DNA of 64,000 nucleotides, taken from assembly GCA_002835675.1 (NCBI GenBank), contig PIZR01000002.1, positions 907,878 through 971,877 on the forward strand. Direction: 5' to 3'. A program made the translations under genes and the position numbers. The DNA comes from Bacillus sp. BA3. Its GTDB lineage: Bacteria; Bacillota; Bacilli; Bacillales; DSM-1321. This document shows positions 1-8,307 of this stretch, piece after piece (position 1 is the stretch's first letter; the number at the start of each line of letters is the position of its first letter). The notes under the pieces were generated by a model. It was not told the DNA's origin. It saw nothing but the letters and a program-made list of their open reading frames with translations, and searched no databases.

Positions 1-370
1 ACATGATTCCCGGTACGATGAAGAAGATAAGCGGCCAAACATGAAAGATCGTCAGAATGCCCGTAATGATCAATAAGATTCCGGCTCCCTTCGCTTTGCC
101 GCCTTTTAATAGAAAGATAGCGATCAAACCGCCTGCCAAGGCAATGAACAGCGATATGATTCCAGCCCATAATAAGCCCATGAAAAATTTGACTGACATA
201 TCTATCTCAGATGAAGAAAACTCCTGAGAATCTGTCATTAATGAGTAGTCCACCATTTCTTTCAAATCGATACTGTTGAGATAAACGGCCGTTATGATCG
301 TCACGATTAAAAAAATTGCAGCGATGCTCACGCCTATGATACTTAATACGTATTCCCATGTCCGTTTCAT
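1..370 (-). CDS. DUF4064-like membrane protein, C-terminus cut by window edge
   Basis: An open frame runs from an ATG at 370 to the window edge with no stop, giving about 123 residues that begin MKRTWEYVLSIIGV. There are three hydrophobic segments: residues about 8-30, a second near 65-90 (GLLWAGIISLFIALAGG), and a third near 100-120. A MKRT start followed by a membrane segment is typical of DUF4064 small membrane proteins of Bacillus, whose function is unknown. An AGGGAGG ribosome site lies about 7 bases before the ATG. The C-terminus is outside the window. The family call is from memory of the pattern; the membrane nature is directly visible. Confidence 0.72.
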   Translation of the reverse strand, partial: MKRTWEYVLSIIGVSIAAIFLIVTIITAVYLNSIDLKEMVDYSLMTDSQEFSSSEIDMSVKFFMGLLWAGIISLFIALAGGLIAIFLLKGGKAKGAGILLIITGILTIFHVWPLIFFIVPGIM

Positions 371-540
371 TTGCCTCGCCTCCCTGGAAAAGTCACTTAT
401 ATATAATACCCAATCCGGGAAGGAATAAAAGACTTTTATTCTTTACTTCTTAAAATCTTACGAGCGTCCATTTGGCAAGGCTATTCCAATCTACCCCTGC
501 CATAACTCGCAAACAGGAAACCGACCCGGAGATACGGCCG

Positions 541-714
541 TCACTCATCCTTCTTTTTCAATCGTTCATTTAATTCATCTCTTTTATTTTCAAGGTTATT
601 CATTTTTGTCATATGTTTTATAAAGAAACGGATCGACTTCACAACCATTACGAATAGCAGAACTAGCAGGGCAAGGTAGAATAATTGCCATAAAATATCA
701 ACAATATTAAACAT
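541..714 (-). CDS. 57-residue single-pass membrane peptide with charged tail
   Basis: A short frame starting MFNIVDILWQLFYLAL and ending in a charged tail (NNLENKRDELNERLKKKDE). Residues about 8-26 form one membrane segment. The tail has a heptad-like pattern of hydrophobic and charged residues and could be a short coiled coil. A strong GGGGGTGA ribosome site stands 4-5 bases before the ATG. The layout resembles DUF4083-type small Bacillus proteins, but I cannot confirm that family. The function is unknown. It lies between the DUF4064-like gene and the siroheme genes, all on the minus strand. Confidence 0.68.
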   Translation of the reverse strand: MFNIVDILWQLFYLALLVLLFVMVVKSIRFFIKHMTKMNNLENKRDELNERLKKKDE

Positions 715-899
715 TAAGTCACCCCCTGTCTATGAATGGTAAACATCAATTCTGGCCAATAAAAGCAGTAAGTGATGCCTTTTTAAACTTTCCGCATTTT
801 GTTATGTCCCGTAATTAAATGATAACACGATAGACCATAACACTGAATGCAAACAACAGTTCTGCAGGAATGATTAACGAAGCCCCTCCAAAGGAAATA

Positions 900-920
900 G
901 ACTCTGTTATTATCAGAGCC
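900..920 (-). terminator. Weak terminator after SUMT gene
   Basis: Reading the minus strand, GGCTCTG and CAGAGTC pair around a 7-base loop directly after the SUMT stop codon, followed by TATTTCCTTT. The stem is short with one G-T pair and the U-tract is broken, so this is a moderate call. Confidence 0.45.
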
Positions 921-2368
921 TAAAAAACATACCTATTCACGATTAACTCCACCAATTGTTCGACAGACGGTTCATTGGGCATCATATCCAATGTAAATCC
1001 ATAGTCTTTAAGTCTATTGCCGGTACTTTCCCCGATTACCCCAATGGAGGCTTGATTTAGCAGCCCTTCAACATCCACGTCTGCCTTGTTCCCATATTGC
1101 ATCAGCATATCAACAGAATGCCGATTCGAAAAAAGCACCGTTCCGACAGCTTTCCCGTCCAGCATTCTCGGAAGGATTTCAAGGAATCTTTCATCGACGA
1201 ATTTATCGATTGATTGAAAATAGTCTCCGTCCCCATGGGCCAGATCTCTTTGATCTCTGTTTCGATCTCCGACAACCAAAAGTGTTCCGGCTTCCGCCAT
1301 CTCGGATTTGAGTTCTGCCATCAGTCCCCGTTGCTGTAAAGCCTTTTTTGATTTCCTTGATAACACATAAAGTTTCGAAGAAATCAGTCGGAAATCAATA
1401 GCATGTTCAGTGAGTGAATCCAAGAATCCATGGACACTTTCGGGGGAAGTGAAGAGTATTCGATCATACGAAAGAAAAGAGAGCAGCTGACTTTCTTCCA
1501 TTTTCACTTTTGCCGCATTCCATTTAGGAAACTCGATGACTTCGCCGCCAAGTTCATGCAGGGCTTCTGCCAAGGAACTCTTTGCCGTTCCGGTCCGGGC
1601 CACTAAAAACCGCTGTCCATATAGTGGCTTCTTTTCGAACCATTGCAGTTTGCCCCTTAGTGAAATGATATCCCCGACCAAGGTGATCGCAGGATTGCCA
1701 AGCGACCTTTCACTTACCCTTTCGACTATATCAGCCAAGGTCCCCTCGACACTTTCCTGACTTCCATATGTGCCCCATTGGATGACGAGTGCCGGCGTGT
1801 TCCCCGGCTTTCCATGATTGATCAAATTTTCACGGATATAAGGAAGATTGGCCACACCCATATAAAAGGCGACCGTATCTATACTTTTCACAAGCCCGTT
1901 CCAATCTATATCCTTCTTCGTTCGGTCATGGCCCGTCACCATCGCAAAGGAGCGTCCGAAATCCCGATGTGTGACAGGTACTCCTGCGTATATCGATGCA
2001 GCAATGCTGGACGTAACCCCCGGAATGACTTCGAATGGGATTCCCTCATCCTTCAACGATTCCGCTTCCTCCCCGACTCTTCCAAAAACGGCAGGGTCAC
2101 CGCCTTTCAAACGGACGACCCGCTGCCCTGCCTGTGCTTTGGAAACAAGCAGCTCATTGATTTCCCCTTGACTGATGCCAGTAGTATAAGGTGTCTTGCC
2201 ACAATATATCAATTCACACTTGAGGGTGGCAGCCTCCAACAGTTTGGGATTTAGCAATCTGTCATACAAAATGACGTCCGCTTTTTCAATCGCTTTTTGA
2301 CCCTTTACGGTAATCAGGCCCATATCACCCGGACCTGCACCCACAAAATAGACCTTGCCATTGGCCAT
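920..2368 (-). CDS. cobA: Uroporphyrinogen-III C-methyltransferase fused to a uroporphyrinogen-III synthase-like domain
   Basis: The N-terminal half (residues 1 to about 240) is an S-adenosylmethionine tetrapyrrole methyltransferase: GAGPGD near residue 11, the RLKGGDP motif near 90, and a VIPGVTSS segment near 113. It methylates uroporphyrinogen III at C2 and C7 to precorrin-2, the first step to siroheme and cobalamin. The C-terminal half (about 250-482) resembles a HemD-type synthase. The length of 482 residues and this layout match B. subtilis NasF, which supplies siroheme for nitrite reductase. A GGGGTGAG ribosome site precedes the ATG. The next gene upstream is a second HemD-like protein 13 bases away, so the two probably share a transcript. 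No nitrite reductase gene is in view. Confidence 0.9.
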   Translation of the reverse strand: MANGKVYFVGAGPGDMGLITVKGQKAIEKADVILYDRLLNPKLLEAATLKCELIYCGKTPYTTGISQGEINELLVSKAQAGQRVVRLKGGDPAVFGRVGEEAESLKDEGIPFEVIPGVTSSIAASIYAGVPVTHRDFGRSFAMVTGHDRTKKDIDWNGLVKSIDTVAFYMGVANLPYIRENLINHGKPGNTPALVIQWGTYGSQESVEGTLADIVERVSERSLGNPAITLVGDIISLRGKLQWFEKKPLYGQRFLVARTGTAKSSLAEALHELGGEVIEFPKWNAAKVKMEESQLLSFLSYDRILFTSPESVHGFLDSLTEHAIDFRLISSKLYVLSRKSKKALQQRGLMAELKSEMAEAGTLLVVGDRNRDQRDLAHGDGDYFQSIDKFVDERFLEILPRMLDGKAVGTVLFSNRHSVDMLMQYGNKADVDVEGLLNQASIGVIGESTGNRLKDYGFTLDMMPNEPSVEQLVELIVNRYVF

Positions 2369-2381
2369 GCTGAACTCACCC

Positions 2382-3197
2382 CTATCTGCTTGCTATTCCC
2401 TGATAATATTTCACCAGCTCCACCATTGCACTGCCCATCCGTTGATCTTCAGGATAAATGACCCGCTCGATCCCTTCATCGATTACCACCTGCGCCGTTA
2501 CCTTTCCGACCGCAAGAGCAATTACATCTGATGCAAACAGGTCGGCTATCTTATCCTCCACACCTTGTTCACGGACAAATCTCATTAAATTTCGCGGCTG
2601 CGGTGCACTCGTGAACACAACCGAATCGATTTTGCCTTCAAGGAGTTCTTGGATCAGCTGCTGCATCGTTTCCTTTTCGGGCGGTATATGTTCATATGGC
2701 AGGATTTCTTTATGCTCCACTTTTTGTTCATCCAACCAGTTCATCAAAAGTGGCGCCGGATCGCCGTGAAGCTGCAAAGCGACCTTTACACCTCCTGGCA
2801 GATGGCCTTCCAGATTGCGAACAAGCCCTGCCGTACTGCCATCATCATCACGGATTAATGGCTGCAGGCCAAGCTTTTTCAGCATATTCACCGTTTTATA
2901 GCCCCTAGCTGCAATTTTCATAGACTGCAAGGCTTCTACGAAACGATCTCCCGCTTCCATCTTCACGGCCGTTTTATATAATAATTCCGTCCCCACTCCC
3001 GTCGTGAGGATAATCCAATCGAACTCCCCTTCCATCAACCGGGTGACATCCTCTTCCAAATGGGAATCATCAAGGAATACCGTCCCCTGTGCCGGGCGAA
3101 CGAGCGGGACTCCCCCAAGATTTTGAACGATTTTACTAAGTTCTTCCGTCTTCCTTGCTCCCAATAAAGCAACGGTCCTGCCATTAAGCTTACTCAT
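2382..3197 (-). CDS. Uroporphyrinogen-III synthase-like protein
   Basis: A 271-residue HemD-superfamily protein (KLNGRTVALLGARKTEEL at the start; SVVFTSAPQPRNLMRF near residues 190-205; VIALAVGKVTAQ near 225). HemD closes and inverts ring D of hydroxymethylbilane to make uroporphyrinogen III. A frame with nine more residues starts at 3224, but AGGAGG lies about 7 bases before the ATG at 3197, so I chose that start (MSKLNG). It precedes the SUMT fusion, which itself carries a HemD-like half. It is probably a pathway-specific paralogue of the main hemD, though that gene is outside the window. Activity of either HemD-like domain is unproven. Confidence 0.8.
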   Translation of the reverse strand: MSKLNGRTVALLGARKTEELSKIVQNLGGVPLVRPAQGTVFLDDSHLEEDVTRLMEGEFDWIILTTGVGTELLYKTAVKMEAGDRFVEALQSMKIAARGYKTVNMLKKLGLQPLIRDDDGSTAGLVRNLEGHLPGGVKVALQLHGDPAPLLMNWLDEQKVEHKEILPYEHIPPEKETMQQLIQELLEGKIDSVVFTSAPQPRNLMRFVREQGVEDKIADLFASDVIALAVGKVTAQVVIDEGIERVIYPEDQRMGSAMVELVKYYQGIASR

Positions 3198-3374
3198 CCA
3201 TGCCCCTCCTATATGTACATTCAATTAAATCCATCTCACCCATTATACAAATTTTCAGTCTTTGAAACTATAAAAAACCAATTCCATATCAAAATCAACG
3301 CTTTTTCTTTCTTTTATCCTATATGAAATCAATCGAAAGATGAATTAGCAGCACCTTGCTTTTTTTAGTCCCAC

Positions 3375-3434
3375 CCTCGTAAGTTTCGGGCTTTTACTCG
3401 TGAGTTTGGAGCAAATACTCGTGAGTTTCCAAGA
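3375..3434. repeat. Three 21-bp direct repeats (family shared with 22.9 kb)
   Basis: Copies beginning at 3375, 3396 and 3417 share the core CTCGTRAGTTT at an exact 21-base period. The same family forms a six-unit array at 22889-23014. The rest of the 3198-3529 interval is AT-rich and holds no gene that I can support. Confidence 0.8.
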
Positions 3435-3529
3435 AAGTAAAACTGATCTGGAGTTCACTCCAGGTTGTATACTGTGTTCATCATTTAAAAATAATTATGT
3501 AAGGGGATATAGTTTGCCTGAACACCGGC

Positions 3530-3555
3530 AATAAAAAAGCTGCCATCAGGACAGC
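3530..3555 (-). terminator. Terminator of the 94-residue membrane protein gene
   Basis: On the minus strand GCTGTCC and GGCAGC pair around a short loop and are followed by TTTTTTATT. It lies just downstream of the gene ending at 3568. Confidence 0.7.
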
Positions 3556-3567
3556 GATTTACTTTTG

Positions 3568-3852
3568 TTAATTCTTGTTTAGTGCCCTTTGGGCAATATG
3601 TTTCTGTTCTTTTTTCACAAAAACATCATATTGAGTGGTTTCATCGCGATTTTGAAAGCTTTCAGAGCCTAAATTCATAGGCGTTTTCGTTTTGAATTGT
3701 ATCCCTTCCCTTTCCAATTTCGCAACCGCCTTAAAATAATTTTCATTCCCGAATGCTGAATAAATACATGTCCAATATTTATAGGAAATTAGTTTGGCAG
3801 TTACTGCACATGCAATCACGAAGACTAGTATTCCAATCATTATATACACCAT
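3568..3852 (-). CDS. Small membrane protein of unknown function (94 aa)
   Basis: MVYIMIGILVFVIACAVTA forms one N-terminal membrane segment (residues about 3-23). A basic cytoplasmic region follows that contains KAVAKLEREGIQFKTKT and ends YDVFVKKEQKHIAQRALNKN. The C-terminal half has a strand-helix look like small signal-transducing or DUF2007-like proteins, but I cannot assign a family. An AAGGGAG ribosome site supports the ATG at 3852. It has its own terminator and appears monocistronic. Confidence 0.65.
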   Translation of the reverse strand: MVYIMIGILVFVIACAVTAKLISYKYWTCIYSAFGNENYFKAVAKLEREGIQFKTKTPMNLGSESFQNRDETTQYDVFVKKEQKHIAQRALNKN

Positions 3853-3940
3853 TTAGCTCCCTTTCATTTCGGACTTTTTTGAAAAGCCATCCTGTACACT
3901 ATATTCTTTGCCATATATAACATTTCCTTTTTAAGTAAAA

Positions 3941-3969
3941 AAGGAGACCCCAGTTTCGGGTCTCCTTCT
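3941..3969. terminator. Terminator after DsbA-like gene
   Basis: AAGGAGACCC and GGGTCTCCTT form a strong stem around a short loop. There is an A-run on its left (U-tract on the minus strand), immediately after the gene ending at 3981. It could also stop plus-strand transcripts. Confidence 0.85.
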
Positions 3970-3980
3970 TCATATCTTCA

Positions 3981-4691
3981 TTATTTTTCCGGCACGTTAC
4001 ATGAATCGTCCGTACAAGCGTCGCCTGTTGCTGGATCATTCACGATCGTAAGCGGATTTTCCTCAGCCCATACTTTTTTTAGCGTATCTAGGAACGCTTC
4101 TGTTGGCTGGGCACCAGAAATTCCATACTTGCGGTTAATGACGAAGAATGGCACTCCTGTAATACCAAGCAGGCTTCCTTCTTGCTCATTTCCCCTAACC
4201 TCAGCAGTGAATGCCGTTCCTGCCAGCATGGCCTCCGTCTCGGACTTTTCAAGGCCAACCTCTTCAGCCAAACTAGCCAATGTAGCGTGATCTCCAATAT
4301 GTTTGCCTTCCGTAAAGTAAGCTTTAAATAGGCGTTCATTCATTTCTTTCTCTTTACCTTTTGATTCAGCAAAATGCATCAAGCGGTGGGCATCGAACGA
4401 ATTCGTTAAGACCACTTTGTCCAAATGATAATCGAGTCCCAATTCTTTGGCCTGTTGAGTCAGGTTTTGGCTGTTTGCTTCCACCTGTGCTTGAGACATG
4501 CCGTATTTCTTGGCCAGCATTTCATTTTGAGTCATATTGATATCCCGTTCAGCTTCTGGGTTCAACTCAAAACTCCGAAATGAAACCTCTACCTGTTCTT
4601 TATTTTCAAACTGCTTTAACGCCTCTTCGAATCGACGCTTTCCTATATAACAGAACGGACATTGATAATCCGACCAAATTTCCACCTTCAT
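3981..4691 (-). CDS. DsbA-family oxidoreductase, FrnE/YwbO-like
   Basis: A 236-residue thioredoxin-fold protein with CPFC at residues 11-14 after the first strand (VEIWSDYQ), a long helical insert, and ITGVPFFVINRKYGISGAQP near 175-195, where the cis-proline loop (GVPFF) is seen. It belongs to the FrnE/2-hydroxychromene-2-carboxylate isomerase group of DsbA-like proteins. There is no signal peptide, so it is cytoplasmic. The tail carries two more cysteines (CTDDSCNVPEK). FrnE-type proteins act in thiol-disulfide exchange and stress tolerance. The ribosome site is AAGGAGG. The neighbouring Rrf2 regulator with clustered cysteines, transcribed in the same direction, may control it. Confidence 0.85.
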   Translation of the reverse strand: MKVEIWSDYQCPFCYIGKRRFEEALKQFENKEQVEVSFRSFELNPEAERDINMTQNEMLAKKYGMSQAQVEANSQNLTQQAKELGLDYHLDKVVLTNSFDAHRLMHFAESKGKEKEMNERLFKAYFTEGKHIGDHATLASLAEEVGLEKSETEAMLAGTAFTAEVRGNEQEGSLLGITGVPFFVINRKYGISGAQPTEAFLDTLKKVWAEENPLTIVNDPATGDACTDDSCNVPEK

Positions 4692-4765
4692 GTAAATACC
4701 TCCTTATTTCAAATGCAATCGCATTAAGCACATTATATATTCCTAGGTATCCTCTTGCAAGGATA

Positions 4766-5221
4766 TTACCCTAGACACTCATTTTCAAAATTGGTAAAGT
4801 CGACTTTTTTCATGAATTCTTCCAATGTATAGCCCTTTAGCAGGCGCAATGTTTCCTTTTCGGCTTCGTTCATGATCTCCTCCAAAGCCGTATCCAGCTG
4901 CTTCCCGACTTCACCGCATTCGCTCGTTTCCATACAAACAAGACATTCCGGCCGTACCGCTTGATACACATCGGCCAAAGTCAGCTGAGAGGCAGGCACC
5001 TTCAAGCTGTATCCGCCTTCCCGCCCTTCCTTTGTTTCGACGATCCCCTCAGCTGCAAGCTGAGCCATCACCCTTCTTAAAAAAGTGGCATGTGACTTCA
5101 CCTTTAAAGCGATTGCCGAACTTGTCAGGAGCTTTTCGCTTTGTGCGAGCCAAACCAGAGAGTGAATGGCAATAGCGAACCGCGGCGGCCCAATTTGATT
5201 GTTTCGATTACCTGAAGACAA
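4766..5221 (-). CDS. Rrf2-family transcriptional regulator, YwnA-like
   Basis: The winged-helix region of Rrf2 proteins is clear: FAIAIHSLVWLAQ, then SSAIALKVKSHATFLRRVMAQLAAEGIVETKEGREGGYSL, the conserved wing. After it come clustered cysteines (ECLVCMETSEC, about residues 93-103) and one near the C-terminus (NECLG). These could sense redox state, or bind metal or a cluster, as in other Rrf2 members. The frame begins with TTG at 5221, supported by a GGGGGG site about 7 bases upstream. It lies upstream of the DsbA-like gene with a 74-base gap and may regulate it. The remnant of a transporter gene lies divergently upstream. Confidence 0.82.
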   Translation of the reverse strand: MSSGNRNNQIGPPRFAIAIHSLVWLAQSEKLLTSSAIALKVKSHATFLRRVMAQLAAEGIVETKEGREGGYSLKVPASQLTLADVYQAVRPECLVCMETSECGEVGKQLDTALEEIMNEAEKETLRLLKGYTLEEFMKKVDFTNFENECLG

Positions 5222-5359
5222 GATTATCCCCCCCTTATACTCTTATCCATTGTAAGGCCATTATACTATGTTACGTTCTCTCGAACAAATAGGCCCCTTT
5301 GACTTAATAGGCACAATCATATAGTCTGAATAGTAAATCTTTATTACAGGATAACTTCC

Positions 5360-5530
5360 ATGAAGGAAAAATACCCCTATTTACTCGTCATCCTTGGGGC
5401 AATGCTTTGGGGAACGACCGGAACGGCCCAGTCATTCGCCCCCGATGGAGCCCATCCCATTGCAATAGGTGGTGCGCTGCTTGCGCTGGGGACCGGAGCT
5501 TCATATACGGTATACAAACTGGTTAGTTAG
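5360..5530 (+). pseudogene. Remnant of an EamA/DMT-family transporter gene
   Basis: A 56-codon frame reads MKEKYPYLLVILGAMLWGTT, a classic first membrane helix of EamA/DMT transporters. After about 37 residues it jumps directly into GALLALGTGASYTVYKLVS, which looks like the middle of such a protein, and then stops. An intact member has about 300 residues, so roughly 100 internal residues and the whole C-terminal half are missing. I read this as a gene decayed by deletion. It is divergent from the Rrf2 regulator, a common pairing of regulator and target. Confidence 0.62.
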
Positions 5531-5638
5531 GATTTTTTCGTAGCCCAGGTGAATCGTCAAAGAGATGATTCCGCATAAGAGCAATCCGACCCCATATCCA
5601 TTACATGGGGATATTGATGAACCAGGAGCTGTCCTAAA

Positions 5639-5677
5639 GTGAAAAAAAGTCAGGATAATCTCCTGGCTTTTTTTCAC
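5639..5677. terminator. Strong terminator after ferritin-like gene
   Basis: A near-perfect inverted repeat: GTGAAAAAAAGTCAGGA pairs with TCCTGGCTTTTTTTCAC around TAATC. It is U-rich in both directions. It follows the minus-strand gene ending at 5694 and also seals the remnant gene on the plus strand. Confidence 0.88.
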
Positions 5678-5693
5678 TTTACTTACTATTGAA

Positions 5694-6134
5694 TCAGCCT
5701 TTGAGTTTTACTAAGTAAAACAAAAACCAGACGGCATGGTTTTGTTCATCCGCGGCAGCACGCCGGAACGCCTTTCTAATGGTTCTATCAGCCGCACCAT
5801 CTGCGACATCCTGATAAAAATCTACTGTTTCCTGTTCATCTTGAACGGCAAATTCCAATCCATCTGCATAGGAGTCCGGGCATGGTTCCGTCACTTTAGG
5901 CTGTGGCTGCATCCCGGTCAAGCTGTTGTATATCCGGGTGAATGCTTGAAAATGTTTTATTTCATCTTCCCTTATTTCAATGATTTGTTTCCTCTGCTTT
6001 TCATCCGGCGCTAATGCTGCCAATTTCTCATAACACTGGATGGCACTGTACTCGCCATTTATCGCCTTTTCAAGCTGAATCAACATATCCTGCTGTCTGT
6101 TCCAATCACCTTCATACATATCATGCCCATACAT
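5694..6134 (-). CDS. yhjR: Ferritin-like / rubrerythrin-like protein, YhjR type
   Basis: A 146-residue four-helix protein. Putative metal ligands are visible in each half: E28 in NGEYSAIQCYE, E58 and H61 in EDEIKHF, then EFAVQDEQETVDFY (about 94-107) and E130/H133 in DEQNHAV. The pattern is that of ferritin-like diiron domains without the rubredoxin end of true rubrerythrins. B. subtilis YhjR has about this length and is sporulation-linked; the assignment to YhjR is by resemblance. A GAGAGGGG ribosome site precedes the ATG. Its role is likely oxidative or spore-coat related. Confidence 0.72.
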   Translation of the reverse strand: MYGHDMYEGDWNRQQDMLIQLEKAINGEYSAIQCYEKLAALAPDEKQRKQIIEIREDEIKHFQAFTRIYNSLTGMQPQPKVTEPCPDSYADGLEFAVQDEQETVDFYQDVADGAADRTIRKAFRRAAADEQNHAVWFLFYLVKLKG

Positions 6135-6373
6135 GGCATAACCCCTCTCTGTTCTTTATCCCATATAGTATGAATAACAGAGAACCAGGTGCCCATCAAA
6201 TAAATGTTTGCCTTCAAAATATGAATTTGAAGAGAATTCTCACCGCCCACGTTTTCTGCCATTTGGCTGTATAAATAAAAGAGGAATGGGATCTTATGCT
6301 GGAATATATGGCTTTAAGGCCTTTTTACATGAAAAGGGTGTCTTCGTACAGGCAAAACACCCCTTTCGGCACC

Positions 6374-6415
6374 AGTTGAAAATCCGGCAAACATCCTTTT
6401 GCCGGGTTTTCAACT
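6374..6415. terminator. Terminator after ycgQ
   Basis: AGTTGAAAATCCGGCAAA pairs with TTTGCCGGGTTTTCAACT around a 6-base loop. It lies directly after the ycgQ stop at 6417. The U-rich arm is internal to the stem. Confidence 0.75.
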
Positions 6416-6416
6416 T

Positions 6417-7181
6417 CTACTGAATGATTTGTACATTTTCATATAAATAAGCTTCTTCGGGTGCCTTTATTTTATTCGACTCCTTTAAATCGATCACCGG
6501 TACGGGTTCCCCTTTATAGCTTCCTTTTTTTAATGTTCCTGTAATCGTATACCAATCATTCGTCTTCATTCCTTCCACATTCCCGTTTACCATATATCCG
6601 TATAACGTCGCATCGACCACACAGCAGGACATGGAGAGGCGGGAGATGGCCATTTGTTTTTTTGTAAATGTATCCTCACGGTATATGAACCCCGAAATCT
6701 CTATTTCCTTACCCTCTATCGTATCGAGGTTGTTCAGTAAATCATCCAGCACTTCAAAATAATTATCATCGGTTACGGAGATTTTCTCCCCATTCGCATG
6801 TTTCCCTGAATCATAAGAACTTACCATCTGTGCCTGCTGCTTCGCCATCCCTCTTTTCGCCAGCACTTCCCCGCTTAATGTAAAATCGGTCAAGGTGAAG
6901 CCAAGAAGAATCGGAATGAAGAACAAACTATATTTCAGGACCAGTGCGGACGAGGAAGACTCTCCCTTCGATCCGCAATCACAATGTTGTTCACCCTGTT
7001 TTTGTTTTTTCATTCGGAGAAGGCTGATCACTAAAAAAGCAAAAAGCGCTGCCAATGCATATGGAACCATTTTGGGTGCAATCAATTTCGTTAAATATCC
7101 TGAAACATACAATTTAAAGATCATGAGGCCAATTCCAAGCAGCAGCAATCCTTCAAGTCTTTGGATAAAAAAACGTTTCAT
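6417..7181 (-). CDS. ycgQ: TIGR03943-type permease subunit, YcgQ-like
   Basis: A 254-residue protein with membrane segments near residues 12-28, 40-56 and 86-106. A hydrophilic linker with the possible metal-binding cluster QHCDCGSKG (about 65-72) joins the second and third. A large C-terminal domain follows ([40 protein letters not shown]). This is the YcgQ/TIGR03943 family, which always travels with a DUF318 permease. Its ATG overlaps the ycgR stop (TGATG), so the two are translationally coupled. The substrate of the pair is not established. The Zur-like box before ycgR suggests a link to zinc. Confidence 0.85.
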   Translation of the reverse strand: MKRFFIQRLEGLLLLGIGLMIFKLYVSGYLTKLIAPKMVPYALAALFAFLVISLLRMKKQKQGEQHCDCGSKGESSSSALVLKYSLFFIPILLGFTLTDFTLSGEVLAKRGMAKQQAQMVSSYDSGKHANGEKISVTDDNYFEVLDDLLNNLDTIEGKEIEISGFIYREDTFTKKQMAISRLSMSCCVVDATLYGYMVNGNVEGMKTNDWYTITGTLKKGSYKGEPVPVIDLKESNKIKAPEEAYLYENVQIIQ

Positions 7182-8191
7182 CAGAAGCCCCCCTTACTGA
7201 TCAATCCGCCTGCAATCAGGCACAGGCTGAAGACGACTGCGAAAACAAGCAAGACATACGTGACGACGAAGCTCCGTTTAAAACAGGACATCATGATCAA
7301 AACATTTTTCAAATCCAGCATGGGGCCAAATACAAGGAAACCCAGTATCGAGCCTGGCAGAAAACTATGGGAAAAGGAGGCCGCAACGAATGCATCTGCT
7401 GATGAACAGAGTGAAAGCACAAATGCAATTCCCATCATCAACGCCGTGCCTTTTATTGGCGCTTGACCAATATCGGCCATTACAGATCGATCCATGAACA
7501 CTTGAAATACACTGGCAAACAAGGCCCCGATGATAAAGTATCTTCCGACCATAAAAAATTCCTGTGAAGTATGATCAATGAAGCTTGTCCATTTACTGGA
7601 CTGACTATCATGTTCATGCCCATGTACCAGTTCCAGCTTGTCCTCTTTCACCACATCTTTAGTGCTGAATAAATGAATAAATAAACCTGCGATTATGGCC
7701 GTCAGGACACAAAGAATGATTCTTCCATATAGAATGGAAGGTTTATTTTGGAACGCATAATAAGTTGAGCCGAACACGATGACATTCAATATTGGGGCTG
7801 TTACGAGCAAGACCACACCTGCATGGACCGGGACACCTTTTTGAATCAATCTCCGGACGACCGGGATGATTGCACATTCGCAAACCGGAATGATAAGCGC
7901 CGCCGCTATCGATGCAAAAATGGCGGTCAGGGGTCTTTTTGGTATCATCCGCTGAATGATTTCTTCACTGATGAACAGCTGGATGAACGATGAAGCAATG
8001 GCCCCGAGGAACAGGAAAGGAATCGATTCTAAAAACAATCCCAAAAACACGACGAATACAGAGTGAAGCATCGGGTAGCCCGAGAAATCAATCGCTTTGG
8101 GAATGAATACATCTCCTAGAAAAAAGAATGCCAGCAGCAAAAACAGCAGTATCACTAACAGCAAATTTCCCGTGTAGCGTTTCAAAAGCAT
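7181..8191 (-). CDS. ycgR: DUF318-family permease, YcgR-like
   Basis: A 336-residue polytopic protein with about eight membrane segments and the family hallmark ALIIPVCECAIIPVVRRL near residues 98-115. The second half contains SSADAFVAASF. DUF318 (COG0701) permeases include ArsP-like exporters, but members paired with YcgQ form a separate group of unknown substrate. The hydrophilic loop HGHEHDSQSS between segments is histidine rich, as in many metal transport proteins. A GAGGTGG ribosome site supports the ATG. The promoter region carries a Zur-type palindrome 16 bases before the start codon. Confidence 0.85.
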   Translation of the reverse strand: MLLKRYTGNLLLVILLFLLLAFFFLGDVFIPKAIDFSGYPMLHSVFVVFLGLFLESIPFLFLGAIASSFIQLFISEEIIQRMIPKRPLTAIFASIAAALIIPVCECAIIPVVRRLIQKGVPVHAGVVLLVTAPILNVIVFGSTYYAFQNKPSILYGRIILCVLTAIIAGLFIHLFSTKDVVKEDKLELVHGHEHDSQSSKWTSFIDHTSQEFFMVGRYFIIGALFASVFQVFMDRSVMADIGQAPIKGTALMMGIAFVLSLCSSADAFVAASFSHSFLPGSILGFLVFGPMLDLKNVLIMMSCFKRSFVVTYVLLVFAVVFSLCLIAGGLISKGGF

Positions 8192-8206
8192 ATTTAACCA
8201 CCTCGC

Positions 8207-8227
8207 AAATCATAATTATTACGATTT
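8207..8227 (-). promoter_or_regulatory. Putative Zur operator before ycgRQ
   Basis: The core TCATAATTATTACGA, flanked by AAA and TTT, differs from the B. subtilis Zur consensus (TCGTAATNATTACGA) at one position. It lies just upstream of the ycgR ribosome site, where bound repressor would block transcription. Match seen directly; regulation is inferred. Confidence 0.75.
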
Positions 8228-8307
8228 AAGTTTGGATTCGGTCTAGTATATGCTTTTGATAGGATGATCAGAACAAGAAAAAAGAGAATGGTAGACATTC
8301 CCCACCC

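Noticed and set aside
8228..8300. 34-residue hydrophobic peptide (MSTILFFLVL...) on the minus strand before ycgR
   Set aside because: Its frame covers the Zur box and ycgR ribosome site, and its own ribosome site is too close to the ATG. Probably chance, though not excluded.
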